DNA of 64,000 nucleotides from CAWBJO01 sp963789175 (GTDB lineage: Bacteria; Pseudomonadota; Alphaproteobacteria; Rhizobiales; Aestuariivirgaceae): NCBI GenBank assembly GCA_963789175.1, contig CAWBJO010000002.1, positions 1-64,000 on the forward strand. The letters run 5' to 3'. Within the stretch, counting starts at the first letter, position 1. Each line of letters begins with the position of its first letter. The notes beneath the pieces were generated by a model that worked only from the letters and a program-made list of their open reading frames with translations, searched no databases and was not told where the DNA came from. This document shows positions 33,547 to 42,562 of this stretch, one piece after another. The position numbers were made by a program, and so were the translations under genes.

Positions 33547-34232
33547 GCTGCTTTCCCTGCATTCTTGTCAGCAGCGGCGATGTCTTCGACCGTTTCGGCA
33601 TAGGTCGTTTTCGTGCGCTCGATGTGGCGGTCGAGGATGCCGAGTGTTTTGGCGAGGTCGTCTGCAACGAGACTTGCGAGAATGTCGCGATGTTCCTCGA
33701 AGGAGCGTTCGGTGTGCAGCGGCTTAACGGCGAGGTGGGTACGGACGGCGGCGATTTTGCCGAGATAAATCCTGTAGGTGTCCGCGAGCAGCGGGTTGCC
33801 GCATTTGCGGAAGAACACTTGGTGGTAAGCTGTATCCGCATTGAGGTAGCTGCGCATATCGCGCCCCTGGCGCGCGGCTTCCATGTCGCGGACGATAACC
33901 GTCAAGCCTTTCACGAGTCCTGGACGCTCGCGTTCAAACGCGAGGCGCAGGGCCGTCGCTTCAAGAGTCAAGCGCAGCTCGCACATGTTCATGACTTCGC
34001 GGGCCGACAAGGTGAATACAAAAGCTCCGCGCTGCGGAACGATTCGAACGAGCCCTTCGAGGCGCAGCTGGGCGAGCGCCTCTCGGACCGGCGTTTTGGA
34101 TACGCCGAAGCTTTCGGCTAGCTGGCGTTCGGACAGAGGCTGGCCAAGTTCCAAGTCGCCTTCGACGATGGACTGGCGAAGGCCGTCGAGAACGGTCGCA
34201 CTCAACGATTTTGGCCGAGTGATCGGGCGCAT
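33543..34232 (-). CDS. GntR-family regulator (FCD/FadR type)
   Basis: ATG 34232 (MRPITRPKSLSATV) is preferred over the upstream ATG 34283, because otherwise the 24-bp palindrome would lie inside the gene. The winged helix is at about residues 10-70 (SERQLAESFGVSKTPVREALAQLRLEGLV). The C-terminal FCD domain has metal-type His and Asp in AYHQVFFRKCGN and HRDILASL. FCD regulators respond to small carboxylates or sugar acids. It is the first gene of the leftward operon and faces the SMP-30 gene across the palindrome, so it probably controls both transporter operons. Confidence 0.88.
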   Translation of the reverse strand: MRPITRPKSLSATVLDGLRQSIVEGDLELGQPLSERQLAESFGVSKTPVREALAQLRLEGLVRIVPQRGAFVFTLSAREVMNMCELRLTLEATALRLAFERERPGLVKGLTVIVRDMEAARQGRDMRSYLNADTAYHQVFFRKCGNPLLADTYRIYLGKIAAVRTHLAVKPLHTERSFEEHRDILASLVADDLAKTLGILDRHIERTKTTYAETVEDIAAADKNAGKAA

Positions 34233-34246
34233 CTTGCCCCCTGTTG

Positions 34247-34270
34247 TGGTGTCTGGTATATCAGACACCA
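34247..34270. promoter_or_regulatory. 24-bp GntR operator candidate between divergent operons
   Basis: Nine-base arms TGGTGTCTG (34247-34255) and CAGACACCA (34262-34270) are perfectly complementary around GTATAT. The inner part CTGGTATATCAG resembles FadR-type sites. It lies 15 bp upstream of the gntR start and 38 bp upstream of the SMP-30 start. Confidence 0.7.
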
Positions 34271-34308
34271 GTTCACCCGACAAGAGTTTGCGAGGCGGCT
34301 TCGCCTCA

Positions 34309-35190
34309 ATGGAGTACGCGTTGCAGGCCGAACTGGTTGTCGATTGTCGAAACGTCCATGGTGAGGGCGTGCTGTGGTCTGCCGATCACGACCTCCTGAT
34401 GTGGACGGACATTCACGGTGAAGTGCTCTGGACTTATGAACCGGCCACCAGTGAGGAACGTTCGTATCCCGCGACGGGCCGGATTGGATGTTTCGCTCCG
34501 CGGCGCAATCGCCCCTTCACCCAGCTCATCGCCGCCTTTGCGGACGAATTTGCGTTGCTCGATCTTTCGACTGGAAAGCGCGAGACGATTGCAGCTTTCG
34601 AGCCCGAACTTCCTTCGACACGGTTGAACGACGGGCGCACCGATCGTTCCGGCCGGTTCGTGGCGGGCGGAATAGACGAAGCGGAGCTTGCTCCGATCTC
34701 TTCGGTCTGGAGCGTTGATGGCGATCTCCGTGTCGTGAAACTTTTCAACGGCGTGAGCTGCGCTAATTCCACGTGCTTCAGTCCAGACGGCCGCTCGATG
34801 TATTTCGCCGACAGCCCAACAAGTGAAATCGTGGCATTCGAGTATGACACTGCTTCGGGGAAGCTTGGCAAAAAGCGTCGTGTCGCGAGGGTCGATGGAA
34901 TTCCGGATGGTTCCTGCGTCGACGAAGAGGGATGCATTTGGAACGCTGTTTGGGAGGGCTATCGAGTCGAGCGCTGGTCTCCAGATGGCGAATTGCTTCA
35001 GAGGATCAACGTTCCGGTCCGCAAGCCCACCTGTTGTGCATTCGGTGGGAAGGATCTGTCGACCTTGTACATCACATCATCCCGTCTGATGGAAGGCGAC
35101 GACATTCTTGCCCGTGAGCCCAATGCCGGAGGTCTCTATGCAGCGCGCCCTGGCGTGCGGGGAATTTCGGATATGTCTTTTGCCGGATAG
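34309..35190 (+). CDS. SMP-30/gluconolactonase-family lactonase
   Basis: ATG 34309 gives 293 residues. The six-bladed propeller family is shown by NVHGEGVLWSADHDLLMWTDIHG near the N-terminus (metal Glu), TRLNDGRTDRSGRFVAG (Asn and Asp), FSPDGRSMYFADSP and IPDGSCVDEEGCIWNA (catalytic Asp). Such enzymes hydrolyse sugar lactones to sugar acids. It is the first gene of the right operon and is followed by a second sugar ABC system, so it likely acts on the imported sugar after oxidation. Confidence 0.88.
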   Translation: MEYALQAELVVDCRNVHGEGVLWSADHDLLMWTDIHGEVLWTYEPATSEERSYPATGRIGCFAPRRNRPFTQLIAAFADEFALLDLSTGKRETIAAFEPELPSTRLNDGRTDRSGRFVAGGIDEAELAPISSVWSVDGDLRVVKLFNGVSCANSTCFSPDGRSMYFADSPTSEIVAFEYDTASGKLGKKRRVARVDGIPDGSCVDEEGCIWNAVWEGYRVERWSPDGELLQRINVPVRKPTCCAFGGKDLSTLYITSSRLMEGDDILAREPNAGGLYAARPGVRGISDMSFAG

Positions 35191-35227
35191 TTTGCAAGTT
35201 GACGACAAGAAAAGGGAGGAGTTGCTA

Positions 35228-36271
35228 ATGAAACGTTCGATGTCGTGCCGTGTGCTCGGCCTGCTGGTTGCAGCCTCGGCCTTTGTTGGAATGACAGTGC
35301 TTGGTTGGGCTGCCGAATATCCCGCTTCGCAGCCAATGAAAGAAGGGGCCCAAGCGGATACGTCGGCACTGAAGAATGACGGCTCGATCAGCATTGCCTA
35401 CATGCCGCCGGCCACGGAATTCAACTACTACATCGCAATCGGCGAGGGCATCAAGGCGGAGGCCGCCAATATGGGGGCGGAGGTCTTCATGTTGGCACCT
35501 CAATCAGGCTCGGACATCAACGGCCAGATGGGCATGATCCAGGACGTCATCACTCGGAAAGTCGATGCCATCATTCTGTCCACTCATGATGAGGCCGCCG
35601 CAGCGCCCCTCGTGAAACAGGCCGTCGATGCTGGCATAGCCGTCATCATCGTGAACTCCGATATCGCCAACTTTCCGACCCCGGTGCATGGCGTGGTGGG
35701 TTACTCGCAACGTAAGGGAACCCATAAGATTGGCGAATACTTCTTAGAGAAGCTCGGTGGCAAGCCGGCTAAAGTCGGCATCATCGAAGGCTTGCCCGGA
35801 TATCATTCGACCGAGCGCGTGGGAGGCTTCCGGGATGCTGTCGAAGGCAAACCCGGCATCGAGATCAAGACTTCGATTCCTGGCGGCTGGAACGTCGAAG
35901 GCGGCAACACGGCGGGCATGGATCTGCTGCAAGCCAATCCGGACGTCGACGTGCTGTTCGCTGCCAACGACTACATGATTATGGGTGCAGCTCAGGCGGC
36001 CAAGGCGCTGAGTAGAAGTCTTACGCTCCTCGGTAACGACGGGGATACAGCGGCGCTCGAGCAGATTGCCGATGGTCAGATTACGGCCACCGTCAATACG
36101 ACACCGTTTGTCATGGGGCAGATTGTGCTGACGGTTACGATGGATGCCCTGAACGGCAAATTTAAGGGTGGATTCGTCGAGACGCCGACGACCATCGTCG
36201 ACAAGGACAATGCCGTGCCGGTCCTTCAGAAACCCGATGCGCTATATCCCAAGCCATCGAAGACCTACTAG
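35228..36271 (+). CDS. Sugar ABC transporter substrate-binding protein
   Basis: ATG 35228 follows AAAGGGAGGAG. The 347-residue protein has a Sec signal of about 28 residues (VLGLLVAASAFVGMTVLGWAA) and a type 1 periplasmic binding fold (ISIAYMPPATEFNYYIAIGEGI, DAIILSTHDEAAAAPL, GIAVIIVNSD, VDVLFAANDYMIMGA). The ligand is unknown but differs from that of the left system, since the two proteins share only the family pattern. A perfect 22-base palindrome follows the stop. Confidence 0.88.
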   Translation: MKRSMSCRVLGLLVAASAFVGMTVLGWAAEYPASQPMKEGAQADTSALKNDGSISIAYMPPATEFNYYIAIGEGIKAEAANMGAEVFMLAPQSGSDINGQMGMIQDVITRKVDAIILSTHDEAAAAPLVKQAVDAGIAVIIVNSDIANFPTPVHGVVGYSQRKGTHKIGEYFLEKLGGKPAKVGIIEGLPGYHSTERVGGFRDAVEGKPGIEIKTSIPGGWNVEGGNTAGMDLLQANPDVDVLFAANDYMIMGAAQAAKALSRSLTLLGNDGDTAALEQIADGQITATVNTTPFVMGQIVLTVTMDALNGKFKGGFVETPTTIVDKDNAVPVLQKPDALYPKPSKTY

Positions 36272-36283
36272 CCGATAGCAGGA

Positions 36284-36305
36284 GGGCCCCGCATATGCGG
36301 GGCCC
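36284..36305 (+). other. Perfect palindrome after the binding-protein gene
   Basis: GGGCCCCGCAT and ATGCGGGGCCC form an 11-base self-complementary hairpin between the binding-protein stop and the ATPase start (54-bp gap). It likely keeps binding-protein mRNA in excess over the membrane components. Confidence 0.7.
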
Positions 36306-36325
36306 GACGACCCGGTGAGGCTCGC

Positions 36326-37828
36326 ATGCCAGAACCCGTTCCGCTGTGGGAGTTGCGCAACGTTACCAAGGTTTTTCCGGGCGTTCGGGCTAACGACAAT
36401 GTCTCGCTCGCCACAGCCCGCGGGCAGATCCACGGGCTGCTCGGCGAGAACGGTTGTGGGAAGTCGACGCTGATCAAGCTGCTGGCCGGCGTCCATCAAC
36501 CCGACGGTGGCGAAATCCTCAAAGGGGGCAAGGCTGTCAACATTTCATCGCCGGCTGCGGCCCGGGCTCATGGCATCGCCACCGTCTTCCAGGAATTTTC
36601 GCTCGTCCCGTCGCTCACCGTTGCCGAAAACATTTGGCTCGGAAGGCTGCCGATGCGCGGTCGCCGCGTCGACTGGTCAGCGATGGCTGAGAGCGCCGGC
36701 AAGCTGCTGAAGCGGATGAACGTCGAGGTCGATCCAGGCGCGTCCGTCTCGGCACTTTCGGTGGCGGAGCAACAGCTCGTAGAGATAGCCAAGGCGTTGG
36801 GGGCCGATGCCGAGTTGTTGATCTTGGACGAGCCGACTGCGGCACTCGGTCTTTCCGAGATTGCCCAACTTCATCGTCTGCTGAAGCGGCTGAAAAACTC
36901 AGGTACAGCTATTCTCTACATTTCGCACCGGCTGGATGAGGTCGTGGAACTGGTCGATGTCGCGACGATCATGAAAGACGGCCGTGTGGTTTCCACCGCG
37001 AGCGAAACCCGCATTCAACTGCCTTTTATCGTGCGCCGCATGATCGGAGAGATTGCTGAGCATTTTCCAAAGGAGCAGAACGCCACCGACGAAGTGCTCC
37101 TGGAGGCCAGGACCATTTCGACCGCGAACAAAGTCAGGAACGTGAGCTTCGACGTTCGGCGGGGCGAAGTGTTCGGTATAGGGGGCGTCCTCGGATCGGG
37201 GCGCACCGAAATCGCCCGTGCACTTTTCGGGATCGACAGTTTGACAGAAGGAAAGATCCTCTGGAAGGGAAAGCCTGCGGATTTCTACGGCCCTGACGAT
37301 GCTATAAGGGCCGGACTCGCCTACGTCCCGGAGAATCGAAAGTCGGATGGACTCTTTTTCAATCTGACCGGTTTTCCGAACTTGACCATGGCGAGGCTCG
37401 ACCGGCTTGGTGGGCCATTCAGCATAAGCCTCAGACGGGAGGCCGAGGAAGGGCGCCGCCTCGTTGCGGACCTCGAAATCAGTCGTGCCGCGGAAACGAA
37501 GACAGTCGACCTGCTTTCCGGCGGAAATCAGCAGAAGATCGTCGTCGGGCGGTGGATGTTTGCCGGCGCCGAGCTGTTCATCCTCGACGAGCCTACCCAG
37601 GGCATAGACATCGGAGCAAAGATTGCGATCTACAAGCTCATCAATGCTCTGACCGGGGCAGGCAACAGCGTCGTGCTCATTTCTTCGGACCACGACGAGT
37701 TATTGTCCATGGCCGACAGAATCGCCATCGTGCGCCACGGCCAGGTCGTTTCGGTCAAGAACGCTGCGGACGTGACGAAGTTCGACCTCGTCACCGCTGC
37801 CAGCCCGAACTTGGAAGAGGTCGCATGA
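36326..37828 (+). CDS. Ribose-type ABC transporter ATP-binding protein (two domains)
   Basis: The 500-residue protein has two nucleotide-binding domains: GENGCGKST and LLILDEPTAALG in the first, GVLGSGRTEIARALFG and LSGGNQQKIVVGRWM with LFILDEPTQGID in the second. The Ser-Val-Ala-Glu signature of the first domain (LSVAEQQ) is typical for RbsA-like proteins. It belongs to the second, right-hand sugar transporter. The permease start overlaps its stop (ATGA). Confidence 0.92.
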   Translation: MPEPVPLWELRNVTKVFPGVRANDNVSLATARGQIHGLLGENGCGKSTLIKLLAGVHQPDGGEILKGGKAVNISSPAAARAHGIATVFQEFSLVPSLTVAENIWLGRLPMRGRRVDWSAMAESAGKLLKRMNVEVDPGASVSALSVAEQQLVEIAKALGADAELLILDEPTAALGLSEIAQLHRLLKRLKNSGTAILYISHRLDEVVELVDVATIMKDGRVVSTASETRIQLPFIVRRMIGEIAEHFPKEQNATDEVLLEARTISTANKVRNVSFDVRRGEVFGIGGVLGSGRTEIARALFGIDSLTEGKILWKGKPADFYGPDDAIRAGLAYVPENRKSDGLFFNLTGFPNLTMARLDRLGGPFSISLRREAEEGRRLVADLEISRAAETKTVDLLSGGNQQKIVVGRWMFAGAELFILDEPTQGIDIGAKIAIYKLINALTGAGNSVVLISSDHDELLSMADRIAIVRHGQVVSVKNAADVTKFDLVTAASPNLEEVA

Positions 37829-38778
37829 CGTCCTTCGCGCGGGAGATCGCCGGCCCGCTTTCGGCGTTGGTGCTCGTCGCGCTGATCGTGGGCGCTACGA
37901 CCGACAACTTCCTCAATCCGGGTAATATCTCTAATCTCATCCTCCAGGTATCGATCGTGGCGATCATCGCCATCGGATCGACAATTGTGATCCTTGCCGG
38001 AGGTATCGATCTTTCGCCCGGCTCCGCTATCGCACTGATGACGATGGTGTTCGCCACTCTTATCAAGTTCTACGGCTGGCCCCTGCTGCCGGCAATTCTT
38101 GCGGTCGTTCTACTGGGCTTGCTGCTAGGTATCGTGAACGGTGCGCTTACGGCCTACTTACGCATTCCTTCCTTCATCACAACTCTGGCGGCTCTATCGG
38201 CATTTCGCGGCCTTGCTTTCATGTTCAACAACGGATCGCCAATCTTTCAGCTATCGCCAATACTCGAGGGACTTTTCTACCGGTCAGTAATCGGCATTCC
38301 GTTGCCGCTGTTCTATGTCGCAGTGTGCTACGGCGCTGCCTACTGGTTCTTGACGTTTACCGCGCCGGGCCGCGCTGTATATGCAGTTGGCGGCAACGCC
38401 AATGCCGCGCGGCTTTCCGGCATCAATGTCGGCCGGACCCAGCTGATCGCCTTCGCTATTGCAGGCTTCATGGCCGCCTTAGGAGCCATTTTGATGGCCG
38501 CACGCCTCAATTCGGGTTCGCCGAACTACGGGGTTGGTCTCGAGCTGGCAGCGATCGCCGCGGCGGTGATCGGGGGCGCTTCGCTTTCCGGCGGGCGGGG
38601 TAACGTGGTGAATACCGTGATCGGCGCGATGACGATCGTCGTCGTCCAAAATGGCCTCAACCTCAATGCCGTGCCGACCTCGGCCCAGAACGTCGTCATC
38701 GGCGCAATCATCATCATCGCCGTCGGGATCGACATGTGGCGAAGGGAGCTTCTTGGCTTTTTTGCGCGGAGTAAGTGA
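37825..38778 (+). CDS. Ribose-type ABC transporter permease
   Basis: ATG 37825 overlaps the ATPase stop. The 317-residue RbsC-like protein has the loop AGGIDLSPGSAIALM, the NGALTAYLRIPSFITTLA segment and GGASLSGGRGNVVNTVIGA, and ends with a short charged tail. It completes the right sugar importer; the VOC gene follows after 12 bp. Confidence 0.9.
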   Translation: MTSFAREIAGPLSALVLVALIVGATTDNFLNPGNISNLILQVSIVAIIAIGSTIVILAGGIDLSPGSAIALMTMVFATLIKFYGWPLLPAILAVVLLGLLLGIVNGALTAYLRIPSFITTLAALSAFRGLAFMFNNGSPIFQLSPILEGLFYRSVIGIPLPLFYVAVCYGAAYWFLTFTAPGRAVYAVGGNANAARLSGINVGRTQLIAFAIAGFMAALGAILMAARLNSGSPNYGVGLELAAIAAAVIGGASLSGGRGNVVNTVIGAMTIVVVQNGLNLNAVPTSAQNVVIGAIIIIAVGIDMWRRELLGFFARSK

Positions 38779-38790
38779 ACAGGAGAATCC

Positions 38791-39288
38791 ATGACTGCAC
38801 CGGTAACCTTCAGCCATATAGGCATCACTGTTCCCGACCTTGAAAAGGCCGTGGAGTTCTATACCAAGGCGCTCGGCCTCTACAAGATTATGGGCCCTAC
38901 CACGATCAATCATGATGACAGCGCCATCGGTCAGATGTGCGACGACGTGTTCGGCGAAGGTTGGGGATCGTTCCGCATCGCTCATCTTTCGACCAGCGAC
39001 GGCATCGGTGTCGAGCTGTTCGAGTTTCCGCAGACGAAGCCCGAACGTGGTCCATTTGAGTACTGGCGGCCGAAACTGTTTCATTTTTGCGTGCAGGACC
39101 CCGATCTCGAGGGCCGGGTCAAGCTGATCGAAAAGTACGGCGGTCGGCAGCGGATGAAACAGGTGCGCCATTACTTTCCAGACCAGAAGCCGTACCGCAT
39201 GGTCTATTGCGAGGACCCGTTCGGCAACATCGTCGAACTCTACAGCCACTCGTACGAGCTTACCTATTCAGCCGGTGCGTACGTGTGA
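38791..39288 (+). CDS. VOC-family (glyoxalase/dioxygenase-like) protein
   Basis: The 165-residue protein has two beta-alpha-beta-beta-beta modules: TFSHIGITVPDLEKAVEFYTKALGL at the start and LFHFCVQDPDLEGRVKL then CEDPFGNIVELYSHSYE. The His and Glu positions of the metal centre are kept (SHIGI, VELF, FHFCV, VELYS). The family includes isomerases, epimerases, lyases and dioxygenases. Its place between a sugar transporter and a 2-hydroxyacid dehydrogenase suggests a step in the same sugar-acid pathway. The exact reaction is unknown. Confidence 0.8.
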   Translation: MTAPVTFSHIGITVPDLEKAVEFYTKALGLYKIMGPTTINHDDSAIGQMCDDVFGEGWGSFRIAHLSTSDGIGVELFEFPQTKPERGPFEYWRPKLFHFCVQDPDLEGRVKLIEKYGGRQRMKQVRHYFPDQKPYRMVYCEDPFGNIVELYSHSYELTYSAGAYV

Positions 39289-39295
39289 CGCGGCC

Positions 39296-40276
39296 GTGAG
39301 ACACCTAACCGCTGTCATTACCGACTTTGACTACGGCGACAATGATGTGGAGCGCGGGATTCTCGAGCCTGCCGGTATCGAGGTCATCGGGCTGCAGGCC
39401 AAGGGCGAGGATGATCTTCTGTCGGCGGCACGGACATGCGACGCCATGATGAACCAATACGCGCGCATCGGCGCACGAACGATCGCCGCCATGACCCGCT
39501 GCAAGGTGATCGCCCGTTACGGCGTCGGCGTGGATATCGTCGATGTGGAAGCGGCGACAGCGCGCGGTATCCAGGTTACAAACGTGCGAGACTATTGCAC
39601 CGAGGAAGTGGCGGATCACGCGATCGCCATGTGGCTCGCACTGGCGCGCAAGCTCTTGCAATACGACCGTGCCACCCACCAGGGAACATGGCGATGGCAA
39701 TCGGGCGCCCCAATCCACAGAATCCGTAACCAGGTGATGGGCATCGTTTCGTTCGGCAAAATTGGACAGAGCATCGCGCAGCGGGCCAACGCCTTCGGAG
39801 TGAGGATCCTCGTATACGACCCTTACCAGCAGGCGCAGGTTCTCTCTGACTATGGTGTGCAGCAGGTCAGCAAGGAGGAGCTTATCCGCAGAGCGGATAT
39901 CATCATGATGCAGGTTCCAATGACTCCCGAGACACGGCACTTCCTATCTGTCGACGAATTTCGCGCAATGCGTAAGGGTGTAATCATCGTGAACACAGGC
40001 CGTGGCCCCACCATCGACAACACAGCTCTCTACGACGCTCTGCGCAGTGGCAAGGTTGCAGGCGCCGGGCTTGACGATCCCGAGGAGGAACCTGCGAAAA
40101 GGTCGAGCTGGACGCCCAAAGACAATCCGATCTTCTCGCTTCCCAACGTTATCGTGACGCCGCATTCCGCATACTATTCCGAAGAGTCGATGAGGCTGGC
40201 GCGCGAAACAGCCGCGAGCGAAGTGCGGCGCGTGCTAACGGGGGAACGTCCGCAGAATCCGGTGAATATCATCTAA
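39296..40276 (+). CDS. D-2-hydroxyacid dehydrogenase (CtBP-like)
   Basis: The start is probably GTG 39296 (MRHLTAVITDFDYGD), eight bases after the VOC stop; GTG 39275 would overlap that gene. The protein has the NAD-binding loop GIVSFGKIGQSIA, the catalytic Arg in VNTGRGPTID, Glu in GLDDPEEEP and His in VTPHSAYYSEESM. It belongs to the D-isomer-specific family and reduces or oxidises a 2-hydroxy acid. In this operon it probably oxidises the sugar acid produced from the SMP-30 product. Confidence 0.87.
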   Translation: MRHLTAVITDFDYGDNDVERGILEPAGIEVIGLQAKGEDDLLSAARTCDAMMNQYARIGARTIAAMTRCKVIARYGVGVDIVDVEAATARGIQVTNVRDYCTEEVADHAIAMWLALARKLLQYDRATHQGTWRWQSGAPIHRIRNQVMGIVSFGKIGQSIAQRANAFGVRILVYDPYQQAQVLSDYGVQQVSKEELIRRADIIMMQVPMTPETRHFLSVDEFRAMRKGVIIVNTGRGPTIDNTALYDALRSGKVAGAGLDDPEEEPAKRSSWTPKDNPIFSLPNVIVTPHSAYYSEESMRLARETAASEVRRVLTGERPQNPVNII

Positions 40277-40324
40277 CTACGAACGGCAGAAACTCTCAGG
40301 CTAGAAAGCAGAGGAAGCGTCGGC

Positions 40325-40996
40325 ATGCTGAAAATCTACAACGACTTTCAAAGGAATCCTGATCTCTTGAAACAGTTCGAGCAGGTGGCTGCGTGCTATT
40401 CGGCGTCCTGCGTTTTTGCCGACGTGATGTACCGTACCGGGGTTATGAGCAGCAGCATCAAACCTGCCTTCAAGGGAAAGGCAGTCGGGCATGCAATCAC
40501 CGTTCAGCTGTCAAAGGGCGACCTCGTCGATCCTCTAAAGGCGTTGGAGATGGGGCAGTCGGGAGACATTATCGTCGTTGATGCCGGCGGGGACACCGAG
40601 ACCTCCGTCTGCGGCGGCCTGATGGGGGGGTTGGCCAAGAACCGTGGAATTCGCGGGATGGTGATCGACGGAGCAGGGAGGGACATCGACGAGCTCGAGG
40701 ACATCGGCTGGCCCATCTGGACGAAAGCGATTGTGCCGAGGGGCACGCACACGATGTTTTCCAATCGCAAGGAAGAATTGTCAATCAACATTCCAATCGC
40801 CTGCGGCGGAATTATCGTCAGCCCGGGAGACTTTATTGTCGCTGACACCATCGGCGTGACAGTCGTTCCACTTTCACGAGCTGTGGAGGTACTCACGGCG
40901 GCTAAGGAACAGGCCGACCGCGAGCAGAAAACGAGAGAATGGGTTGCAAAAGGAAAAACGGTGGAAGATCTACTGGCCGAGTTTGGGCGGATATAA
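40325..40996 (+). CDS. RraA-like aldolase/decarboxylase-family protein
   Basis: The 223-residue protein has the RraA/HMG-aldolase core: GDIIVVDAGGDTETSVCGGLMGGLAKNRG split as VDAGGD, GGLMGGLAKNRG and VIDGAGRDIDEL, the metal and pyruvate-enolate site of 4-hydroxy-4-methyl-2-oxoglutarate aldolases. The C-terminal helix is extended and charged. In this operon a retro-aldol cleavage of a keto acid to pyruvate, or an oxaloacetate-type decarboxylation, fits the final step. Gap to the dehydrogenase is 48 bp. Confidence 0.82.
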   Translation: MLKIYNDFQRNPDLLKQFEQVAACYSASCVFADVMYRTGVMSSSIKPAFKGKAVGHAITVQLSKGDLVDPLKALEMGQSGDIIVVDAGGDTETSVCGGLMGGLAKNRGIRGMVIDGAGRDIDELEDIGWPIWTKAIVPRGTHTMFSNRKEELSINIPIACGGIIVSPGDFIVADTIGVTVVPLSRAVEVLTAAKEQADREQKTREWVAKGKTVEDLLAEFGRI

Positions 40997-41188
40997 ATGT
41001 TCGCCGGGATGAGGCCTGAGCCAGCTGAATCCAGGAGGCGCGGTGGCGCTCAATGACGCTTCTGCCGCTATCTCATTCTTGACCTTCATCATGACTGCCC
41101 TCCAGCCCCAGACCACTGGTGTGCTGGGCGCTCGCTAAGCGCTTGAGGAATTGGCTTAGCGAGACGAAGCAATCCTCTATGGAGTCCG

Positions 41189-41416
41189 TCAAGAAGGATT
41201 GCCGTCATTTCCACTCAGCCTCTTTTGGAGAAGATTCAAGCCAGTGAAAGATAAGCGATACGAATTTTCAAGTCCTCGTTCTACAAGGCCAAGATCACAA
41301 AGTTCTGCAACATCGCCATTTACCAATTCCACTTGTTCGCCCGCCCCCGCCAAAATGACCAAGTGGAGGTTCTCCAACTGCTTGTCCGAGAGTATGGTCA
41401 TTGTCATGACAGGCAT
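41189..41416 (-). CDS. Small hypothetical protein, possibly winged-helix
   Basis: A 75-residue frame (possibly starting at MTMTILSDKQLENL, about six residues in) reads LVILAGAGEQVELVNGDVAELCDLGLVERGLENSYRLSFTG in pieces that look like a helix-helix-wing arrangement of a small DNA-binding domain. I cannot name a family. It lies alone in a region of gene remnants. Codon use is ordinary. No clear ribosome-binding site was identified. Confidence 0.4.
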   Translation of the reverse strand: MPVMTMTILSDKQLENLHLVILAGAGEQVELVNGDVAELCDLGLVERGLENSYRLSFTGLNLLQKRLSGNDGNPS

Positions 41417-41529
41417 CGTTCTTGGACAAAAGTCTAGGGAGCGAGATGGCTTATGCTACATGAGAATAGCTCCCGGGCAACTCCGTCCCCTACTGCTTGA
41501 TGAGCATTTCGAGAGGTAGGAATTGTTGA

Positions 41530-41685
41530 ATGCTAAAGTGGTTTCACAGGCTAATGTCAAGAGAGGAGGGGTTCTTTGAGCTCTTCAATCGGCATGCTCA
41601 AATCATCTTGGCCGCGGCCGAAGCCTTGAAAGAATTGCTTCGAGGCGGCGAAACCGTCGCTACTTCATTGATTCAGGTCCCGTAG
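41530..41685 (+). pseudogene. N-terminal fragment of a DUF47/PhoU-like protein
   Basis: A 51-residue frame starts MLKWFHRLMSREEGFFELF and continues NRHAQIILAAAEALKELLRGG, the conserved first two helices of DUF47 proteins that accompany Pit-type phosphate transporters. Complete members have about 210 residues. The frame ends after LIQVP and no downstream continuation is seen in the next 30 bases before the convergent DapA-like remnant. It is a truncated gene. Confidence 0.55.
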
Positions 41686-41713
41686 CAGCTGAATCCGACA
41701 GTGGGCTCAGACA

Positions 41714-42562
41714 CTAGGCTATGGCGCGCTGGAGCGGGGATGTCTGAAGATCCTGATCTACCCACTTCGAATACCACTGTTTGAACTGACGAAACTGGGC
41801 TTCTGCATAGTTCTTCTGACTTTCACTCAGACAGTCTGATGCATTGAAGTGAAGCGAATATTCAGAGTAGCCCTCCAATACGAGGAGATGTTTGTAGTAG
41901 AGAACAAGATCTGGACCTTCATCAAAAGTAGACAAGACCCAAAGGGCCCGGTCGAGTTCGAGCGCGCGTTGCCGTGCCATATAGTCACCTGCTGCCGCCT
42001 GTTTGCTCAATTCGATCAGGTGCAGTACCTCCCGGGGAAGTACGTTGCCAATTCCTGTAATTACGCCCGTCGCGTTGCAGTTTACGAACCCGTGAAACAC
42101 CTGGGTGTCCACACCGACCACTAGTGTCAGAGCCTCATCCGCGCCTGTAATGAACTGGGCAGCGTAGGTGAGCGAGTTTGCCCCCCCGAACTCCTTAAAC
42201 CCCACGAGGTGAGGGTACTTTCTCCGAAGCTCGAAGAAAAGATCGGCTCGGGTTTCAAAACCATAGTAGGGGCTGTTGTAGATTACCGATGGCAGATCTT
42301 CAGCAGCCTCGAGTATCTCCGAAAAATGGGCACGCTGTGCCGGAACCGAGGTCCCTCGCGAGAGCACGCGAGGAATCAACATAAGTCCTTTGGCACCGAC
42401 TTTCTTGGCATGGGCTGCATGTGCCGCTGATCGGGCGGAATTTTGTGCGCCGGTACCCACGATGACCGGAACCTTTGCACGCACGAGTCGCTCTACACCC
42501 TCCTGGCGCAGTTCATCACTCAGCAACGGCCAGTCGCCCATCGACCCACAATAGACAACCCC
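41714..42562 (-). pseudogene. DapA-family lyase lacking its N-terminus
   Basis: The frame carries most of a dihydrodipicolinate-synthase-family protein: VVYCGSMGDWPLL, VPVIVGTGAQNSARS, the active-site Tyr in VIYNSPYYGF, the Schiff-base Lys in LVGFKEFGG and GVDTQVFHGFVNCNATG. About 30-35 N-terminal residues (the first strand and helix) are missing. The homology begins exactly where a 3-hydroxyisobutyrate-dehydrogenase-like remnant stops, in a different frame, so a deletion joined the two genes near 42560. Inactive in all likelihood, though a start at 42604 still gives a long open frame. Confidence 0.7.

Noticed and set aside
33883..34308. Upstream extension of the SMP-30 frame
   Set aside because: It would overlap gntR on the other strand and the operator palindrome; homology begins only after ATG 34309.
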